In this document: in pieces, positions 11,282 to 24,341 of the stretch
Position numbering within the stretch: the first letter of the stretch is position 1
Layout: every line of letters starts with the position of its first letter
Program-made: the position numbers and the translations under genes
Notes under the pieces: model-generated
Told to the model about the DNA's origin: nothing
What the model saw: the letters and a program-made list of their open reading frames with translations, nothing else
Database searches by the model: none
Origin: Mucor racemosus
Lineage: Eukaryota > Mucoromycota > Mucoromycetes > Mucorales > Mucoraceae
Direction: 5' to 3'
DNA: 64,000 nt
NCBI GenBank assembly: GCA_027405735.1
Contig: JAPEHQ010000013.1
Location: 1,674,001 to 1,738,000, forward strand

Positions 11282-12550
11282 ATGCTTATTTCTGCATTTT
11301 CAAAAAGAATTAGATCGCCCTTTTCTTCTTCTTCTTCTTCTTTAGCTCTTTATAATAAAAGCAGACATTTCTCAATTATGCCGCATCAACGCAATCAATT
11401 TTTTGATATCACCAGCGATACTGCTACTGAACCAACAGATGACATGTTTGATATAATGAAAACTGCCAGTAGAGGGGATGATGTTTTTGGAGTATGTAAA
11501 CACGAGACAAATAAATATTTATATTGCTACAACTAATTACCCATCTTATCTAATCAGGAAGATACCTCTGTAAATGCACTGGAAGCACATGTCGCTAAAC
11601 TTCTAGGTCAGGAATCAGCTTTATTTTGTGTCAGTGGTTGCATGACCAATCAATTAGGCCTTCGTACCTTACTTACACAGCCTCCCCATTCTGTCTTGGT
11701 AGATGCTAGATCTCATATCTTTAATTATGAATGTGGCGGTCTTGCTTATCATTCACAAGCTAGTGCTTCTCCTGTAGTCCCCCGTAATGGACATCATCTT
11801 ACAGTAGAAGACGTTGCATCTAATTTAATTACTGATACACTTTGCTCACCTGTCACCAAAGTAGTTGCCTTGGAGAATACATTAAATGGCAGCATTATGC
11901 CATTAGATGAGATCAAACGTATCCGTGAATTTACTTTATCCCGCGGCCTCAAAATGCATTTAGATGGTGCTCGTCTCTGGAATGCCAGCGCAGAAACAGG
12001 CATTCCATTGCATGAATATGGCCAATATTTTGATACCATTTCTGTATGTTTATCCAAAGGAATTGGAGCTCCCATTGGCTCCATGTTGGTAGGTTCTAAA
12101 CAAAATATGGTTCAGGCTCGCCAAATTCGTAAATTGATGGGCGGCGGATGGCGACAGGCGGGATCATTAGCCGTTATTGCTCAACATTGCATTGATACTG
12201 TGGTACCTACAATGAAACAAACACATCAATTAACAAGACGATTGGCAGCTGGTTTGCAAAACCTAGGAATGGAGCTTAGTTACCCTTGCGAAACCAACAT
12301 GGTTTTTTTGAATACAGCGCCTGCTGGTATCACAGTCGATGCATTGGCGGCTGCATTAAAGCAGCATAATATCATCATGTTCAAAGATCCTGGTTATGAG
12401 GCTAGAATTGTGTTACATTATCAGATCCCTGAACATGTTGTAGAGACTTTTATTAATGTAGCATCTGAATTGGTAGAAAAAAGAAGATTAGATCCTACTC
12501 CTATTGAACGTGTACAAGCAACAGGATCAGTTTATCCCAGCAGTAGATAG
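11282..12550 (+). CDS. GLY1: Low-specificity L-threonine aldolase
   Basis: This PLP enzyme splits L-threonine or L-allo-threonine into glycine and acetaldehyde, a main route to glycine in fungi. Two exons, 11282-11491 and 11558-12550, give 400 residues. Visible are the N-terminal SDTATEPTDDM motif, RGDDVFGEDTSVNALE across the intron, HLDGARLWN (the Asp that contacts the PLP ring nitrogen) and SVCLSKGIGAPIGS, with the PLP-binding Lys near residue 237. The first 30 residues are basic and Ser-rich without acids (MLISAFSKRIRSPF), like a mitochondrial presequence; a second ATG (SIMPHQRN, about residue 33) could give a cytosolic form. Converges on the small zinc-finger gene. Confidence 0.93.
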
Positions 12551-12724
12551 TTTAATTTATGATTTTTAACTTTATTTTTATTTTTATTAAATGTAATATG
12601 TATGATGTATAAATTATGTGAAATGCGTAAAAGCTTTTTGAATGTGATGAAAGAGAGAAGGATGAAGAATGGAGTAAAAAATAGCATCTATATAATGTAA
12701 ATATTTCAGGTTTTCTTTGATTAT

Positions 12725-12973
12725 TCAATTTGTAGTTGTTGCTGATGGACAATGATTTTCATGACTAAAAATGGATACATCTACACCACAAATTGGACAG
12801 AAAGAATAAAGAGTATCATTGGTGCAGCACGGAAATTGTCTCTTTTGTTGCTGATCGTGTTTTGATGGTGAAGAAGACTGTTCAACATTTAAAGAGCCAG
12901 AGGACATGAGGTAAGATTGCTTCAATATATCAGAGTTTACAATGGAATTAGGATTTATCATGATTTGATTCAT
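12725..12973 (-). CDS. Small UBZ4-like zinc-finger protein, 82 aa
   Basis: This single-exon frame has 82 residues. The C-terminal part holds CPICGVDVSIFSHENHC, a Cys-Cys-His-Cys arrangement (C-x2-C-x8-H-x3-C) resembling the Rad18-type ubiquitin-binding UBZ4 finger, which usually has a longer C-to-H spacing. An earlier CC pair (FPCCTN) is also present. The N-terminal half is polar and probably disordered. The function is not recognised; ubiquitin binding is only suggested by the finger. Its stop lies 174 bp from the convergent GLY1 stop. An upstream exon cannot be excluded. Confidence 0.5.
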   Translation of the reverse strand: MNQIMINPNSIVNSDILKQSYLMSSGSLNVEQSSSPSKHDQQQKRQFPCCTNDTLYSFCPICGVDVSIFSHENHCPSATTTN

Positions 12974-14835
12974 ATATTTAGTTGGTTGAATTGGGTATGT
13001 TTTTATAATAAAATAGAATAATATTACTTTTTATTATTATTATTATTTTTTGGCTTCCCCCCTAACCCCTTTTATATGAATATTTTTCTATATCTTGTAA
13101 AATCAATGATTTATGTGGTTTAACTGCTTGAACCAATAGCTAAGGCCATATAGAATATTTTCGGCTATTTAAAAAAACCTAACGAATCTCTTTTTTGGGC
13201 TACTTCGTCGAATTTTCTTCGGCCCAGAGATATGGAAGGTAATCGAAACTTGATTCGTTGGCATTTGTTTCAATTTACATGATAGCCAAGTATTGTTTGT
13301 GGTAACACTAGAAAAATAATGCATACAAATTAATGATTGATCTTGTATTTATACATTTGTTCAACAAGGCATGATTTGAAAGTAAGCATTGGTTTACATT
13401 GTGTGAACAGCGACAACAAACTGAATGGAATATTTATAAAGCTTGTTGCTCAAATTGTCTGTGTGTGCTCATTCTTCATCTAGAACAATTTGAAATAGCA
13501 CCTAGCGTATGGTATATTTTGAAGGTTTTAGATGTGGTTATACAAATTTTGAAATTTTTGTCTCGTACTACACACAACATTGATGCCTTAAAAGGTTATT
13601 AATTTGTATGTTCATCTACCAGGAATAGAGATCGTGCTTTCTGTGCAAAACAAATGCATCAAAAGCTATTTGTTCTTTTTTTTTAATTAAAAATAAAATC
13701 TACTGACAATTTTCCAGTCAATAGGAAATCATCCTTCGACTTCCAGGCACAAATTATTTTTCGGTTTTTACCGAAAATTCTATTTATCTGAATATAATCT
13801 ACTATACCTTGTATATTTGAATTTGGTGAGGAGATTAGAAAGGCTTTAACTGAAACTCGGGGTTCTTTGCTTTGATTAAATGCAAAATGTGTGCACACAT
13901 AATGTCATTTCATGCAATCAAAAACAAATGCAATGGCAACATTGACTCTCAAATAAACAATCTACCGAAACTCAAAATAGAAGAATTCCAGAAATTGAAT
14001 TGATTGAGGTACAGCTTGTGTGTGTAATATTATGTTTTTGCGTGCATTATTTTATTTAGAACTTTTTAAATATTCTCTCAATACTTTCAAGTAATAGACG
14101 AAGCCATTATAGGCTGGTAACTTACTTTTAGCAGTGTTTCATGCCAATAATAAGGTTTACACTACAGAATAGCTCAAGGAGTATGGGCAACTAAATAAGT
14201 TGTAACCAACACTGTACAATTTACAGCAGATGGAACTAATGAAATATAAAATACAAGCGCCCATCGTATAATCCAAAATGCAATTTTATAAAAACCAAGT
14301 AAATCGTTGTTGGACTACCCATCGCAAGATGGAGTAGATCGTCGTTCCATTAATTTCATTCGATTTCCGAGTAGATGGAAACAAGGTGGAGGAGAACTAA
14401 ATAACAGCCATTCGGAACATGTTACCATCAGAAACCGGCCCAGATAATTTGACAACGTGCTTGAAATTTTAGTCATCTTAAACTTTGACAAAATTTATGC
14501 AAAACCTTGATTTAGCTTTTTTAGAGTGATTTTCATTTAAGCATTCAAAATGTAGTTCAGTACAATAGAAACTCTAGATGCAAAATACATCGTTACTTTA
14601 ATTGATACGAGCATTATTTTAGTAAAATATCTAATCCCAACATTGCTTAGCTTTGTTTTGATCCGTCTCAATTTTCATTTCCCTCTAAAACAAAAACAAA
14701 AAAAGATATTTTAATGCAGCATTTGATAAATTTTTGCTTTGATGAAACTGGTAACACAATGATTCTAGACTCTGTTTTTCTCAACAGTTTATCACCCTTT
14801 TCAAGAAGGTTGTAGAGCTATTCATACATGCTATC
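12974..14835. other. Gene-poor intergenic DNA
   Basis: No supported gene. The first 200 bases probably include the promoter of the minus-strand gene at 12973. Open frames at 13399-13602 and 13683-13898 are short, lack homology I can recognise and look like chance frames in AT-rich DNA. Confidence 0.4.
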
Positions 14836-15046
14836 TGAGAATTTATAAATATATAAGGTCTTATTTATAGAAAGAATAACAATAAAGTCTAGTAACATTT
14901 ATCATGGAGAACGTAGGCTTAATTACTAGAAAAACTAATGGTAAAAGAAAAAACCAAAAGCTTCTTGGTCTTGAATTAAATTTCAATATGAGTTAGAAAT
15001 GGAATTAGCTCCAGAAATGGCTGTTTAATATTCTCGAAAACTAACA
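14836..15046. mobile_element. Solo LTR, family L1 (degraded)
   Basis: This is a 211-bp element with TG..CA ends (TGAGAATTT...AAAACTAACA), flanked by CTATC on the left and CTATT on the right, a 5-bp target duplication with one mismatch. It is the same family as 55173-55407 and, inverted, 49645-49876; the shared core includes catggagaacgtaggctt. No internal retrotransposon sequence accompanies it. Its lower similarity and imperfect TSD suggest it is the oldest of the three. Confidence 0.75.
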
Positions 15047-16097
15047 CTATTGTCGCACAATGATTGAACTACGACGGATTTTACAATTGACATTTGTTAT
15101 GTATAATAATAGGCACTTTATACCTGAAAATCACTTTACAAATACATGTGTTATACAATTATGTAACTGATCATCAAAGTAAATTTCAATTGCTAGTTTT
15201 TCTTGTATGTTTCGATCAAAAGAAGCAAGTCTGTAAGTGAAGGTATGGTTTCATTTCGCTCTAGCTTGACAGTTTACTATTTATTCTGCTATGACGAACA
15301 TGTAATGTCTGAAGCATTCACCAAATGGGCATTTGAATTAGTTTGTTCGCAATAATCTGTAACTTTATACGTGGCTGCACAAGATACATTCTCTTTTTCT
15401 TTATACATAATCAAAAAAATTGGACCTCTTTAAAGATTAGGTATGATATGAGCTTTATAATTCAAGCTTGAAATTTAAAGCCACACAAATCTGATAATTT
15501 TGTAACCAGCTTCCACAAAATACATGAAGGGGACGTTCACTTGTTGATTTCGGTAGTAGTTGTCATTGCCATATACGCTAGTTTTAGCTACTTCTAAATT
15601 GAAATGGCAAAATACCAAAGGCGTCCTTCCCAACTCAGCTCACAATAGCTCATGGAGGCTGAAACCTGGTTCATACTTGATATAGCAACTTATATCTAAC
15701 TACATTTTGTAGAATATAAGATTGCTTGGGTTGGTATTCGTGGATGTGGAGAACGAGATGATTACTGGTTTCAGTAGTAGACATAAGAAACAGTAGGGTA
15801 CCGCCTAGTTTTTGTAATTTTCTCGACACACAACGGCTTGTAAAAGCTGCTCCTCAAGATCATTGTGTCGAAGATGTGTACCTATTTTCATGTAAAGTTG
15901 GAAGTTACCAGGATTAAAATTTATCGAAATAGGGTTTTTGTTGCCAAGTAGGTTTCAAATGATTTCAGATCGTTTTCAGATCATTTTCCAATTTTATCGC
16001 TCAATATTGAGTCAAGAAGTTCCATCAAATTTTCAAAGAATATTTACTTCCCCTCTATGGACTATTAATGTTCGTGCAAAAAAAAAAGAAAGAGTTA
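15047..16097. other. Gene-poor intergenic DNA
   Basis: No gene is seen. About 15540-15610 resembles, in reverse complement, 3540-3610, so it is probably old repeat sequence. Confidence 0.35.
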
Positions 16098-17329
16098 AAA
16101 CCAGAAAAATATAAATACACTGTCCTAAATATTGACCAAAAATCGGCCCAAAATGGACTGTAAAAATCAAGCACCCAAATCAAGATATTAATTTTCTGTA
16201 TTCACAAAATAGATATAACTAAAATCTACTCTGTCGTTTTTGTTTCAGCCAAAAATATTGATTTTTCATCGAGATAATCAAAATAATAGTCGATATCACA
16301 GCTTACAGCTTATGATAACTGGGTCCCAAAATTTATTTTAAAAAATGGACGAAAAATGATGAAAAAAACAAAATCGTTTAATTGATCATGAACTGAAAAG
16401 TAAGTCGACCTAGCATACTAAATAACTTTTGTACAATTTTAGATTCTGCATCCATCTAAATAAAATTCAGACAAACATTTCACATTAAATTTTGCGTAAA
16501 ATGCAATTGAAATTTTGGAGGTTTTTTGATGATACACTTCACTTTTTATAAGCATATTTAAAATACAATTTATTGAAATAATGCGCAAAAAAATTATCTA
16601 TCGATCGAGCTATTGAAAAATCTTCTAGCTGCATTATTCGTTGAGGAAACAACATTTTTGTCAAAAATTTTTTCTGTTTCAGAATTTGGGATGAGGGTAT
16701 ACAAGGGAAAATGGAAGCTAGAAATTGAGGTACCTTTTTGTACACATTTTTGAGAATATCTCCATGAAAAATCCATATTTTGAAAACCTCTAAATTGGGT
16801 CCAAGAGAGCTCAACGAGCTTAATGAAATGAATGCAAAAAAAGTGCTGCTCAATTTAGCCAATATTTTGAAACCTACTATAGAAATGCCAAAAAAAATGA
16901 AAAAAAATAAAGGTTCTCAGAATTATTTTATATTACAATATGTTATAGAGCACTTTAAAACAAGTAAGTTTCATTATTAAAACGTGTTAGTATAACTTAA
17001 TTTTTTCTAGAGATATGAAGCCTCAAAGTTTTCAATCCATTAGCAGTGAAATGCGCGTAAAAAATCTGAAACCTTAGTACTGAAAAATTAATACCAACTG
17101 TAAAAAGTAGGATATTTCCGGATACTTGTTTTTGAATTGCAGGTGAGCATCTCAGGTACATTGGCATATATTTTTTTCTTGGTGTTATTTAGTGAAAACA
17201 AAAAGTAGAGCAGGGATGAAAAATGAGACCCAGTTTTCAAGAAAAAAGCAGTAAATTTTACGCGTTTTTGAGCCTTTTGTGAGGTATAAAATGAATTCTG
17301 GAACAGGTAAAATAATGCGATCAATTCAT
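16098..17329 (-). repeat. Family S repeat, copy A
   Basis: About 1.23 kb, in the opposite orientation to copies B (23130-24108 plus 29065-29200) and C (31327-32570). The shared sequence runs from tgaattgatcgcatta to the pieces around ataagctgtaagctgtgatatcgac and beyond. A frame of 78 codons (17088-17324, minus) is kept nearly intact in copy C, and a longer stretch at 16539-16862 is also open in related copies. No transposase or other known domain is visible and the ends show no clear inverted repeats. Confidence 0.8.
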
Positions 17330-18128
17330 ATCTATTTAGTAGTGTCTAAGGTATATCCAAAATAGCGCTTAGAGTAAGATTACTTACGGAATAGAGGACA
17401 CACTCCGATTTTGAAAATTAAACATTATGAGTATTGATGCAGTAAAAAAGAGTTAATTTTATTAAAATAGCTTAAAATAGATATTTTTTAAATCTTTCTT
17501 TATTAAATTATGGATAATGTACAAAAAAAATGATATTTCTACTTCTCTACTTATTATACTTAGTTATTGATATCACCTGCCAGTTGCTCTGTTGACTGTC
17601 AGTTTTCTCTTGATTTTGAATGTATTGTTGGGTTGTTGGTTGTTGGTTGTTGAGCTCTTGATTTACCTGACCAAGAACGGCTTTTAAATTGATTTTGACA
17701 ACCTCAGTTACCAAGCATGCGTTCAGAACAGCCCTTGCTCTATTTGATTCGCATGTATTTTAGGTTTTTTATTTATTTATGATACAACACATTATGAATA
17801 CCCTTGATATCTTTAATATATTAGAATATCCTTGGTTATTTATGATTTATATTCATAATCTCTTATTTGAATTGCATAGCATAGTTTCAAATGAGATGGC
17901 TTTTAATTTATTATGTGGGGAAATACTACCTAGTTCAACACAATTGAGGTAATTTTATAAAGTGAACCTATTTTTTTTTTTTTTTTTTTGTGATTATTAA
18001 TTAATTAATTAACTAATTAATTAGAAAAAAGTGCAATCAAAGATTATGGAGAAATAGCAATTCACATTAAATATGATGAAAATCAACTTTATTAGATTAT
18101 GAGGGAATATGGTAATGAGATGCATTGG
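17330..18128. other. Intergenic with simple repeats
   Basis: No gene. It holds a run of 19 T (17971-17989) followed by a TTAA-type tandem repeat at 17997-18023. The stretch 17860-17950 is similar, in reverse complement, to 32750-32850 (core tatttccccacataa). The end probably contains the 3' end of the MBP1-like gene. Confidence 0.45.
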
Positions 18129-20342
18129 CTAAGAAGATGCAGAGTTAACCGCTTGTTGATGTGATGATGCTGGTAATGATGACTGATCTTGCTCAGATTT
18201 CAAGGACTCTCCAGCTAATGTCATAGTATCATTATCAAACGATTCTAATAAAGGGGTGAGCATATCGTCTACATTTTCATAAGCGACATTGCAGCATGTT
18301 GAAATTAATCTCTTATAGTCTTGATATTTCTTTGGTGGTAATCGGCATCTTATTTCTATCAAATTCTCAACATGCTTTTTTCTAGCTTTTTGCAACTGAG
18401 TCAACTCATCTTTTAATTTATGAGCTGATTCTTGTAATTCCTGTACAGTGTTTGAAATAGGAGGAGATGGAGGTTTATCTTTACTCTCATCTCCTTCTTT
18501 TTCTTTGCTGTACTCTTCTTGTAATATTTTAAGGTTCTCCTTTTGACTGAATTGAAGCCATCTTCTCAGTTTTCTTTCCAATGCTTTGCCGTGAGTTTCG
18601 ACTTTTTGCATAATCGCAGCTACCTCTGCATCATCTTCAGTACTACTAGCTGATGTCAAAATCTTTTTCGTTTCTTCCAGTCGCTTTGTGTACAGATTCA
18701 ACTCGATTTTCTTTTTTTGAAGTAACTTTTCCTTGCTGACTAAATCTTTCTCGTACCTCTCTGCAAAATCGTCAAAAAACTCAGAAATAGGTGGTGCGTT
18801 CGATGGATCGTTGGTGACGTTTTTGAACATGGCTTCCACTCGTGATTTTAACAATTCTCTTGTATCTGCTTCATTTATGGTATTTCCACCAGCTTCACTT
18901 GGGGATGATGCAAGTGGAGGAGGGGATGATATGGATGGACGTGCTGCAATATTTTTTTCCATTTCTCCAAAATAATCTTTAGGTGTCATACCATCTTCAT
19001 TCGCAATTTCGGTACTTGCACCTGCATCAATCATTAATTTGATCAATCTTCTGTTACCAATCTTTGCGGCAATAGTCAGAGCAGTATCACCGTTTGTATC
19101 CTGTACATTCAAAATTGATATCAATTCAGATTGATTATTTTTGAGTTTATTAATCAAACATTCCATATAATATCGAGATGCATAAATTTTGCCTTTCCAA
19201 TCAGACATTGCCGCTGTGTGGTGAAATACTGTTTGATCCTTCTTGTCAATGTTAAATATAGTTGTGCGTAATAGATCCAATAATGATTCAAAAGTTTTGT
19301 TATCAAAATTATTTGAGAATAAAACTGATCGCATTAAAGCTGTTTGCCCTTTGTAATTTACTCGATACAAATCTGCACCATTTTCAATCAATACTTTGAC
19401 AATTTTTATACGAGCCATAGCAGCGGCCCAATGAAGACTGGTATGGCCTTCATCGTCAATTATTACATTAAAATCAAGATCAGCAGGAGGTTGAGTTAAC
19501 AAGGAGGGAAGGCTGTTTTTGCTCGACATGAAATAATGAAGCAATCTTTGCGCGTATGGCTTTTCGCTCATTTCAAATTCCATCATATCCTCATCTTCGT
19601 CTTCTTCTTCCTCATCTTCCCCATATTCTGTTGCATTCTGTTCCGCTATAGTTCTATTCATCTCTGCTACATTAGACTTAGTTACTTCCGATTTGATAGC
19701 TTTTGGAGTATGTGCTTTATCTTTTTGCTTTGGGGCTCGAGATCGTTTAGTAGTTACTGGTGATGGTGCATTGGGATCATCATTTTTTGAAGTCGAGTCT
19801 ATTCCTCCTGATGAAGAAAATGCCGAGGCTTCGTCCATATCTAATACATCATCATCAAAATGTTTTGGTCGTTTTCTGGCTCTAGGATCACGCGCCTTGC
19901 GAGGACGCGCTGAAGCTGCTGTAACATGCTTTGGTGCTAATGGTGGACTTTCATCTCCTTTCACAAACTGTAAAATAGGTGCCAAGACATCATCGACTTC
20001 ATACAATTCTGCAAGAGCTCGACCGCGTTCAAACGGTACCCAAGTACCTATCAAAATTTGCATATACAATTAATAAAATGGGAAATTTTTACATAGTTTA
20101 TGTATAAAGTTACCTTGATATTTGCCGTAACCACCCTGTACTTTTTCATGTTGACCAGTTTGTACTTCTCTTTCCAAAATACGTGTACGTTGTGGTTTAT
20201 CAAAATCTGCAACTTTTAATATTTGAGTTGCGTTAAGATAAGAGTCTGAACGACGACGCATAACAGCAACGCCTTTGCAGAGCAGTTCATAAACAGGTAC
20301 ACCTGAATAAGTAGCTTTAAATATATGCGAAAAATCAACCAT
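18129..20342 (-). CDS. MBP1: APSES-ankyrin transcription factor, Mbp1/Swi4/Res type
   Basis: This is the DNA-binding subunit of an MBF/SBF-type G1/S regulator. Two exons, 20342-20114 and 20047-18129, give 715 residues. The APSES/KilA-N domain occupies about residues 5-110 ([53 protein letters not shown]); an intron splits the invariant GKYQG-TW. A basic, proline-rich linker ([16 protein letters not shown]) is a likely nuclear signal. Ankyrin repeats follow at about 280-440 ([51 protein letters not shown]), then a charged coiled coil to about residue 670, as in Mbp1 and Swi6. The start [12 protein letters not shown] was chosen because the domain begins there; an in-frame upstream ATG at 20411 would add 23 residues. 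Confidence 0.9.
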
Positions 20343-20436
20343 GTAATTATATTTGTTGTTATTTTTATGTTGATTGAAATGAAAAGAAGATGAAAAGAAG
20401 CTATTTCTCAAGAAATTTAAAAAAAAGTAATCAAAC

Positions 20437-20444
20437 CACGCGAA
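20437..20444. promoter_or_regulatory. MCB/SCB-like site upstream of the MBP1-like gene
   Basis: CACGCGAA contains the ACGCG core of the MluI cell-cycle box and overlaps an SCB-like CGCGAA. It lies about 95 bp before the chosen start codon of the Mbp1-like gene. Autoregulation is an inference; a single short match is weak evidence. Confidence 0.25.
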
Positions 20445-23129
20445 TCATCCGCATGGGAACACGAGATTTTCTCAAACAATCGCCCATTTATTTCATATCT
20501 TTAATCAAGTAATAACAATAGCCACGCCGCTACGCTTGAATATTGCATCTTGCGAGTAAGATTGTATTCATTTGGTGGTTATCATTTCTATCATTCTGTC
20601 AATTTGTTGATTGTTCTGTCGTTTTTCTCCGATCTGGGCTGCTGTTTGCCACATTTATGCAGCAAGCAAAATGGTAGGATAATTTGCATATTCCAGTATT
20701 AAATATTCGCAAATCAGATAACAGTGTTAATAAATTGAAAATTATACTGTATCTTGGATTAATTCGAAATGAAATTGATGATCAATTATAAGACTTCACC
20801 GTCTATGGCACGAAACAAAAGTGGGAATACAGCCCAATTTTGCAATCAATTACAAAGTGATAAATGGTTCTTAATTACGGCAATACACGGATTGGAGTCT
20901 TTGTTTTCAGAAAAAAGAAGACAATTAATTTTAGCCACAAGAGAAGCTAACTTATTGTATGTATAGAGACTTTTACGAGCTTGTTTCCCTTTTGCAGTAT
21001 ATAGCTACAAACGTTTGTTGAGCCAAGTTCTATTTGTGTCGTTATAAATAATATGGGCACGTACTTGAGATGTCAAAATAGCATAATACATTAATCAATT
21101 GTATTTATCATGTGTTACCAACTAAAATAAACTCTTTAAAGACCTGATTTTGAGTTTTTAGGGCTTAAAGCAAGATTGTTTTGCTGAACAATGGAGTTTT
21201 CATTTCTCAAATAGGCTTGCCTTCGGTTTCATTTTTCTAAGACCAACTACCAGCTTTCATGTGTTGCATCTTAGTCCTCATTTTATTGAGAAGTCATTTT
21301 TTTGTCTTGATATAAAGTGAAAAGGTGCCGTTAAATGATAATATCATGCAACTTACTAAGGCAAACCTCAGATATAATTGGTTAATAAAGGATGGGTATG
21401 AGATCCCATCGTTATACACCACTTTTTCATGTAGCTTGAATGATCTACATGAGAATCATAGATAATAACTTGATTCAAAGTAGGGCTGCAGCTAACCAGA
21501 TCATAATCCATATGTTTCTTTTATTCAAAAGTTTTGAATTGCCTTGAAAATACACCGTTTCATCTATTTGAAATGGGATTTTTTGTACCTTGGAAATTAA
21601 GTCAAAGAAATGCTGCGAGTTCATAACAAATCATAATTGTGAATATGTTCCATTCAACATATTTCATAAAGCTTGGAATTTCACTCTGGAAATAATAGAA
21701 AACTAAAATTGACCGTGCGAGAGTCAATACGTTCTAATTGACATTTCCCTTATTATATTTTCAGGTATTCTGTTGTAAAGATATAATTCTTTAATATTCT
21801 CATCAAGAATACAGTAAAATTCAGAGCTATTGTATTGGATAAATGCATTATATGGAAACACCAATGCTCCTGGGTTGATCTCCGATTATGGCAGATTATC
21901 AGATTATTGTTTCACATACGAAATGGCAAATAACGTTTGTGTTTCCAAAAAAGTAGCGTTTGTTTAGGATATAGACTAAATCATGCGCATTAAGGATTGT
22001 ATAATGAAGATGGGTGCTTATGGCATCATTCACTTCTACATTTATGAATGAATCATCTGGACATGGTCATTAGAGTTGGAAGTATGGGTGTATGGTGCAT
22101 TTAAGTTTATTCCAACATTGGAATAAGTATGAGTGGTTCTCTGATATTTAGTCTATCAGATGGGGGTATTTATTTAAACATTAGTCAATTAGGAATCTGT
22201 ACCTGAGATGCTACAACTGAAGAATCTTTAATTCAATTACGCGACCAAGAATATTCTTTAAAACCATACTTCATCCATCGAATGTACATCGTATATGCGC
22301 GCTCTTAAAAACATATAAATATCTAATCCATTATAAAACTGTTGACAGTTTATCTTATTTTTTTCTCTTTTAACATACGCAATAAATATATTGAATTCTG
22401 GTTTTGATTCATTAGTCTTTTTATTCTGTGTATTAAACAGAGCTAATGAGACTTGTTTAATAAGAAGGACGAAAATACATACCAAAGAAAGAAGTTCAAA
22501 TAAAAAAAGGGTTAAAGCAACAGAGTTAGTATATGTTAAAGTAAATAAAATTGATAAGTCAATATATCTTCAGTATATATTAAACTCATCGAGATCCAGC
22601 CGTACTACAGCTTCTTGTAAGGAAGGCAATGGCGATATTGGTAAAGTCACTGTGGTGATGACCTACGCTAGGATTAAACGGAGGGCAGGGAATACCAATT
22701 GCAAGGCATGATAAGCCTGACAAGCCAATTACAAAAGAAGATATGGCATCTCTCCCATTGTAAGAAGACCCTGATTTGACCAAGATGCATGCTGGATTTG
22801 TGCAAACCGATGTTCAATTTTTGGTCTTCAATGTTTTACCGTTTTACCAACTATAGTGTACAGGATGGTGGCATAAAACGATTGTTACAGGAAGTCTTTC
22901 ATCATCAATATCCATACTATGCTTACTATACAAGTATTCTTGTATCATGCTTATAATATATACCATCGTTTTCTAAAACTGAATAATAATTGTAAAGTTC
23001 AATGTGATTTTTGAATCTGCGTATATCAAATGATGCTGTTTCAGTTATATATTATATAGCAAAACTGTTGTGAGTATCATCGAAGAAAGCATTTCTTTTA
23101 TCATGTTACCTATTTCCAAGTTTATTTTA
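20445..23129. other. Gene-poor intergenic DNA
   Basis: No convincing gene. A 65-codon frame at 20769-20966 (plus) is not recognised. The segment 22590-22810 is richer in G and C than its surroundings and has open stretches on both strands, so it may be a decayed fragment of an unknown gene. Confidence 0.35.
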
Positions 23130-24108
23130 TATCTCACGAAAGACTCAAAAACACGTAAAATTTACTGCTTTTTTCTTGAAAACTGGGTCTCATTTTTCAT
23201 CCCTGCTCTACTTTTTGTTTTCACTAAATAACACCAAGAAAAAATTATATGCCAATGTACCTGAGATGTTCAGCTTTAATCCAAAAATAAGTATCCGGAA
23301 ATATCTTACTTTTTGCAGTTGGTATTAATTTTTCAATGTTAAGGTTTCAGATTTTTTACGTGTATTTTACTGCTAATGTATTGAAAACTTTGAGGCTTCA
23401 TATCTCCAGAAAAAATTAAGCTATACTACCACTTTTTAATAATGAAATTTACTTGTTTTGAGGCGCTCTATAACATATTTTAATATAAAAAAAATTTGAG
23501 CACTTTTATTTTTTTTTCATTTTTTTGGGCATTTATATAGTAAGTTTCAAAATATTGGTTAAATTGAGTAATATTTTTTTTGCATTCATGTCATCCAGCT
23601 CGTTGAGCTCTCTCGGACCCAATTTAGAGTTTTTTAAAATATTGATTTTTCGTGGAGATATACTCAAAAATATGTACAAAAAGGTACCTCCATTTCTGGC
23701 GTCCATTTTTCCCTTGTATACCCTCATCCCAAATTCTGAAACAGAAAAAATTTTTGACAAAAATGTTGTTTCCTCAACGAATAATGCAGCTAGAAGATTT
23801 TTCAATAGCTCGATCGATAGATAATTTTTTTGCGCATTATTTCAATTAATTGTATCTTAAATATGCTTATAAAAAGTGAAGTGTATGTTCAAAAAACCTC
23901 CAAAATTTCAATTGCATTTTACGCAAAATTTAATGTGAAATGTTTGTTTGAATTTTATTTAGATGGATGCAGAATTCAAAATTGTACAAAAGTTATTTAG
24001 TATACTAGGTTGACTTACTTTGCAGTTCATGATCAATTAAACGATTTTGTTTTTTTCATCATTTTTCGTCCATTTTTTAAAATAAATTTTGGGACCCAGT
24101 TATCATAA
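23130..24108 (+). repeat. Family S repeat, copy B, left part
   Basis: This is the left part of an S copy that was split by the Ty3/Gypsy element at 24109-29064. It aligns with 31360-32345 (copy C). The right part resumes at 29065 with gctgtaagctgtgatatcgac after the duplicated ATAA. The first about 50 bases of the family are missing or diverged here. Confidence 0.85.
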
Positions 24109-24210
24109 TGTTGTAACTCAGTCTTTTATATATAATCTCAATTATAATAATATTAATAAAATCAGTCTCTTTTCCTCAAACATAATATAGTCCATATTTA
24201 GATTATTACA
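24109..24210 (+). repeat. Left LTR of Ty3/Gypsy element
   Basis: 102 bp, from TGTTGTAACTC to ATTATTACA. By eye it is identical to the right LTR at 28963-29064, which implies a recent insertion. Confidence 0.95.
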
Positions 24211-24225
24211 TGGTGAGGCTACCAC
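24211..24225 (+). other. Primer-binding site candidate
   Basis: TGGTGAGGCTACCAC begins directly after the left LTR. TGG at this position matches the CCA end of a primer tRNA. The tRNA is not identified. A CAA triplet repeat follows at 24268-24293 in the leader before gag. Confidence 0.6.
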
Positions 24226-24341
24226 AACTACACACTAACTAATTCATCAGTCAGTATAAGAGGTTCACAACAACAACAACAACAACAACAACATCTACAT
24301 CAACATCAAATTATTTCAATTCACCGAAATAATTATTCAAC

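Noticed and set aside
17997..18023. TTAA-rich tract as an origin or attachment site
   Set aside because: It is a simple tandem repeat next to a T run, with no other supporting feature.
20769..20966. 65-codon frame as a gene
   Set aside because: No domain, no promoter signal and no recognised orthologue; could be chance.
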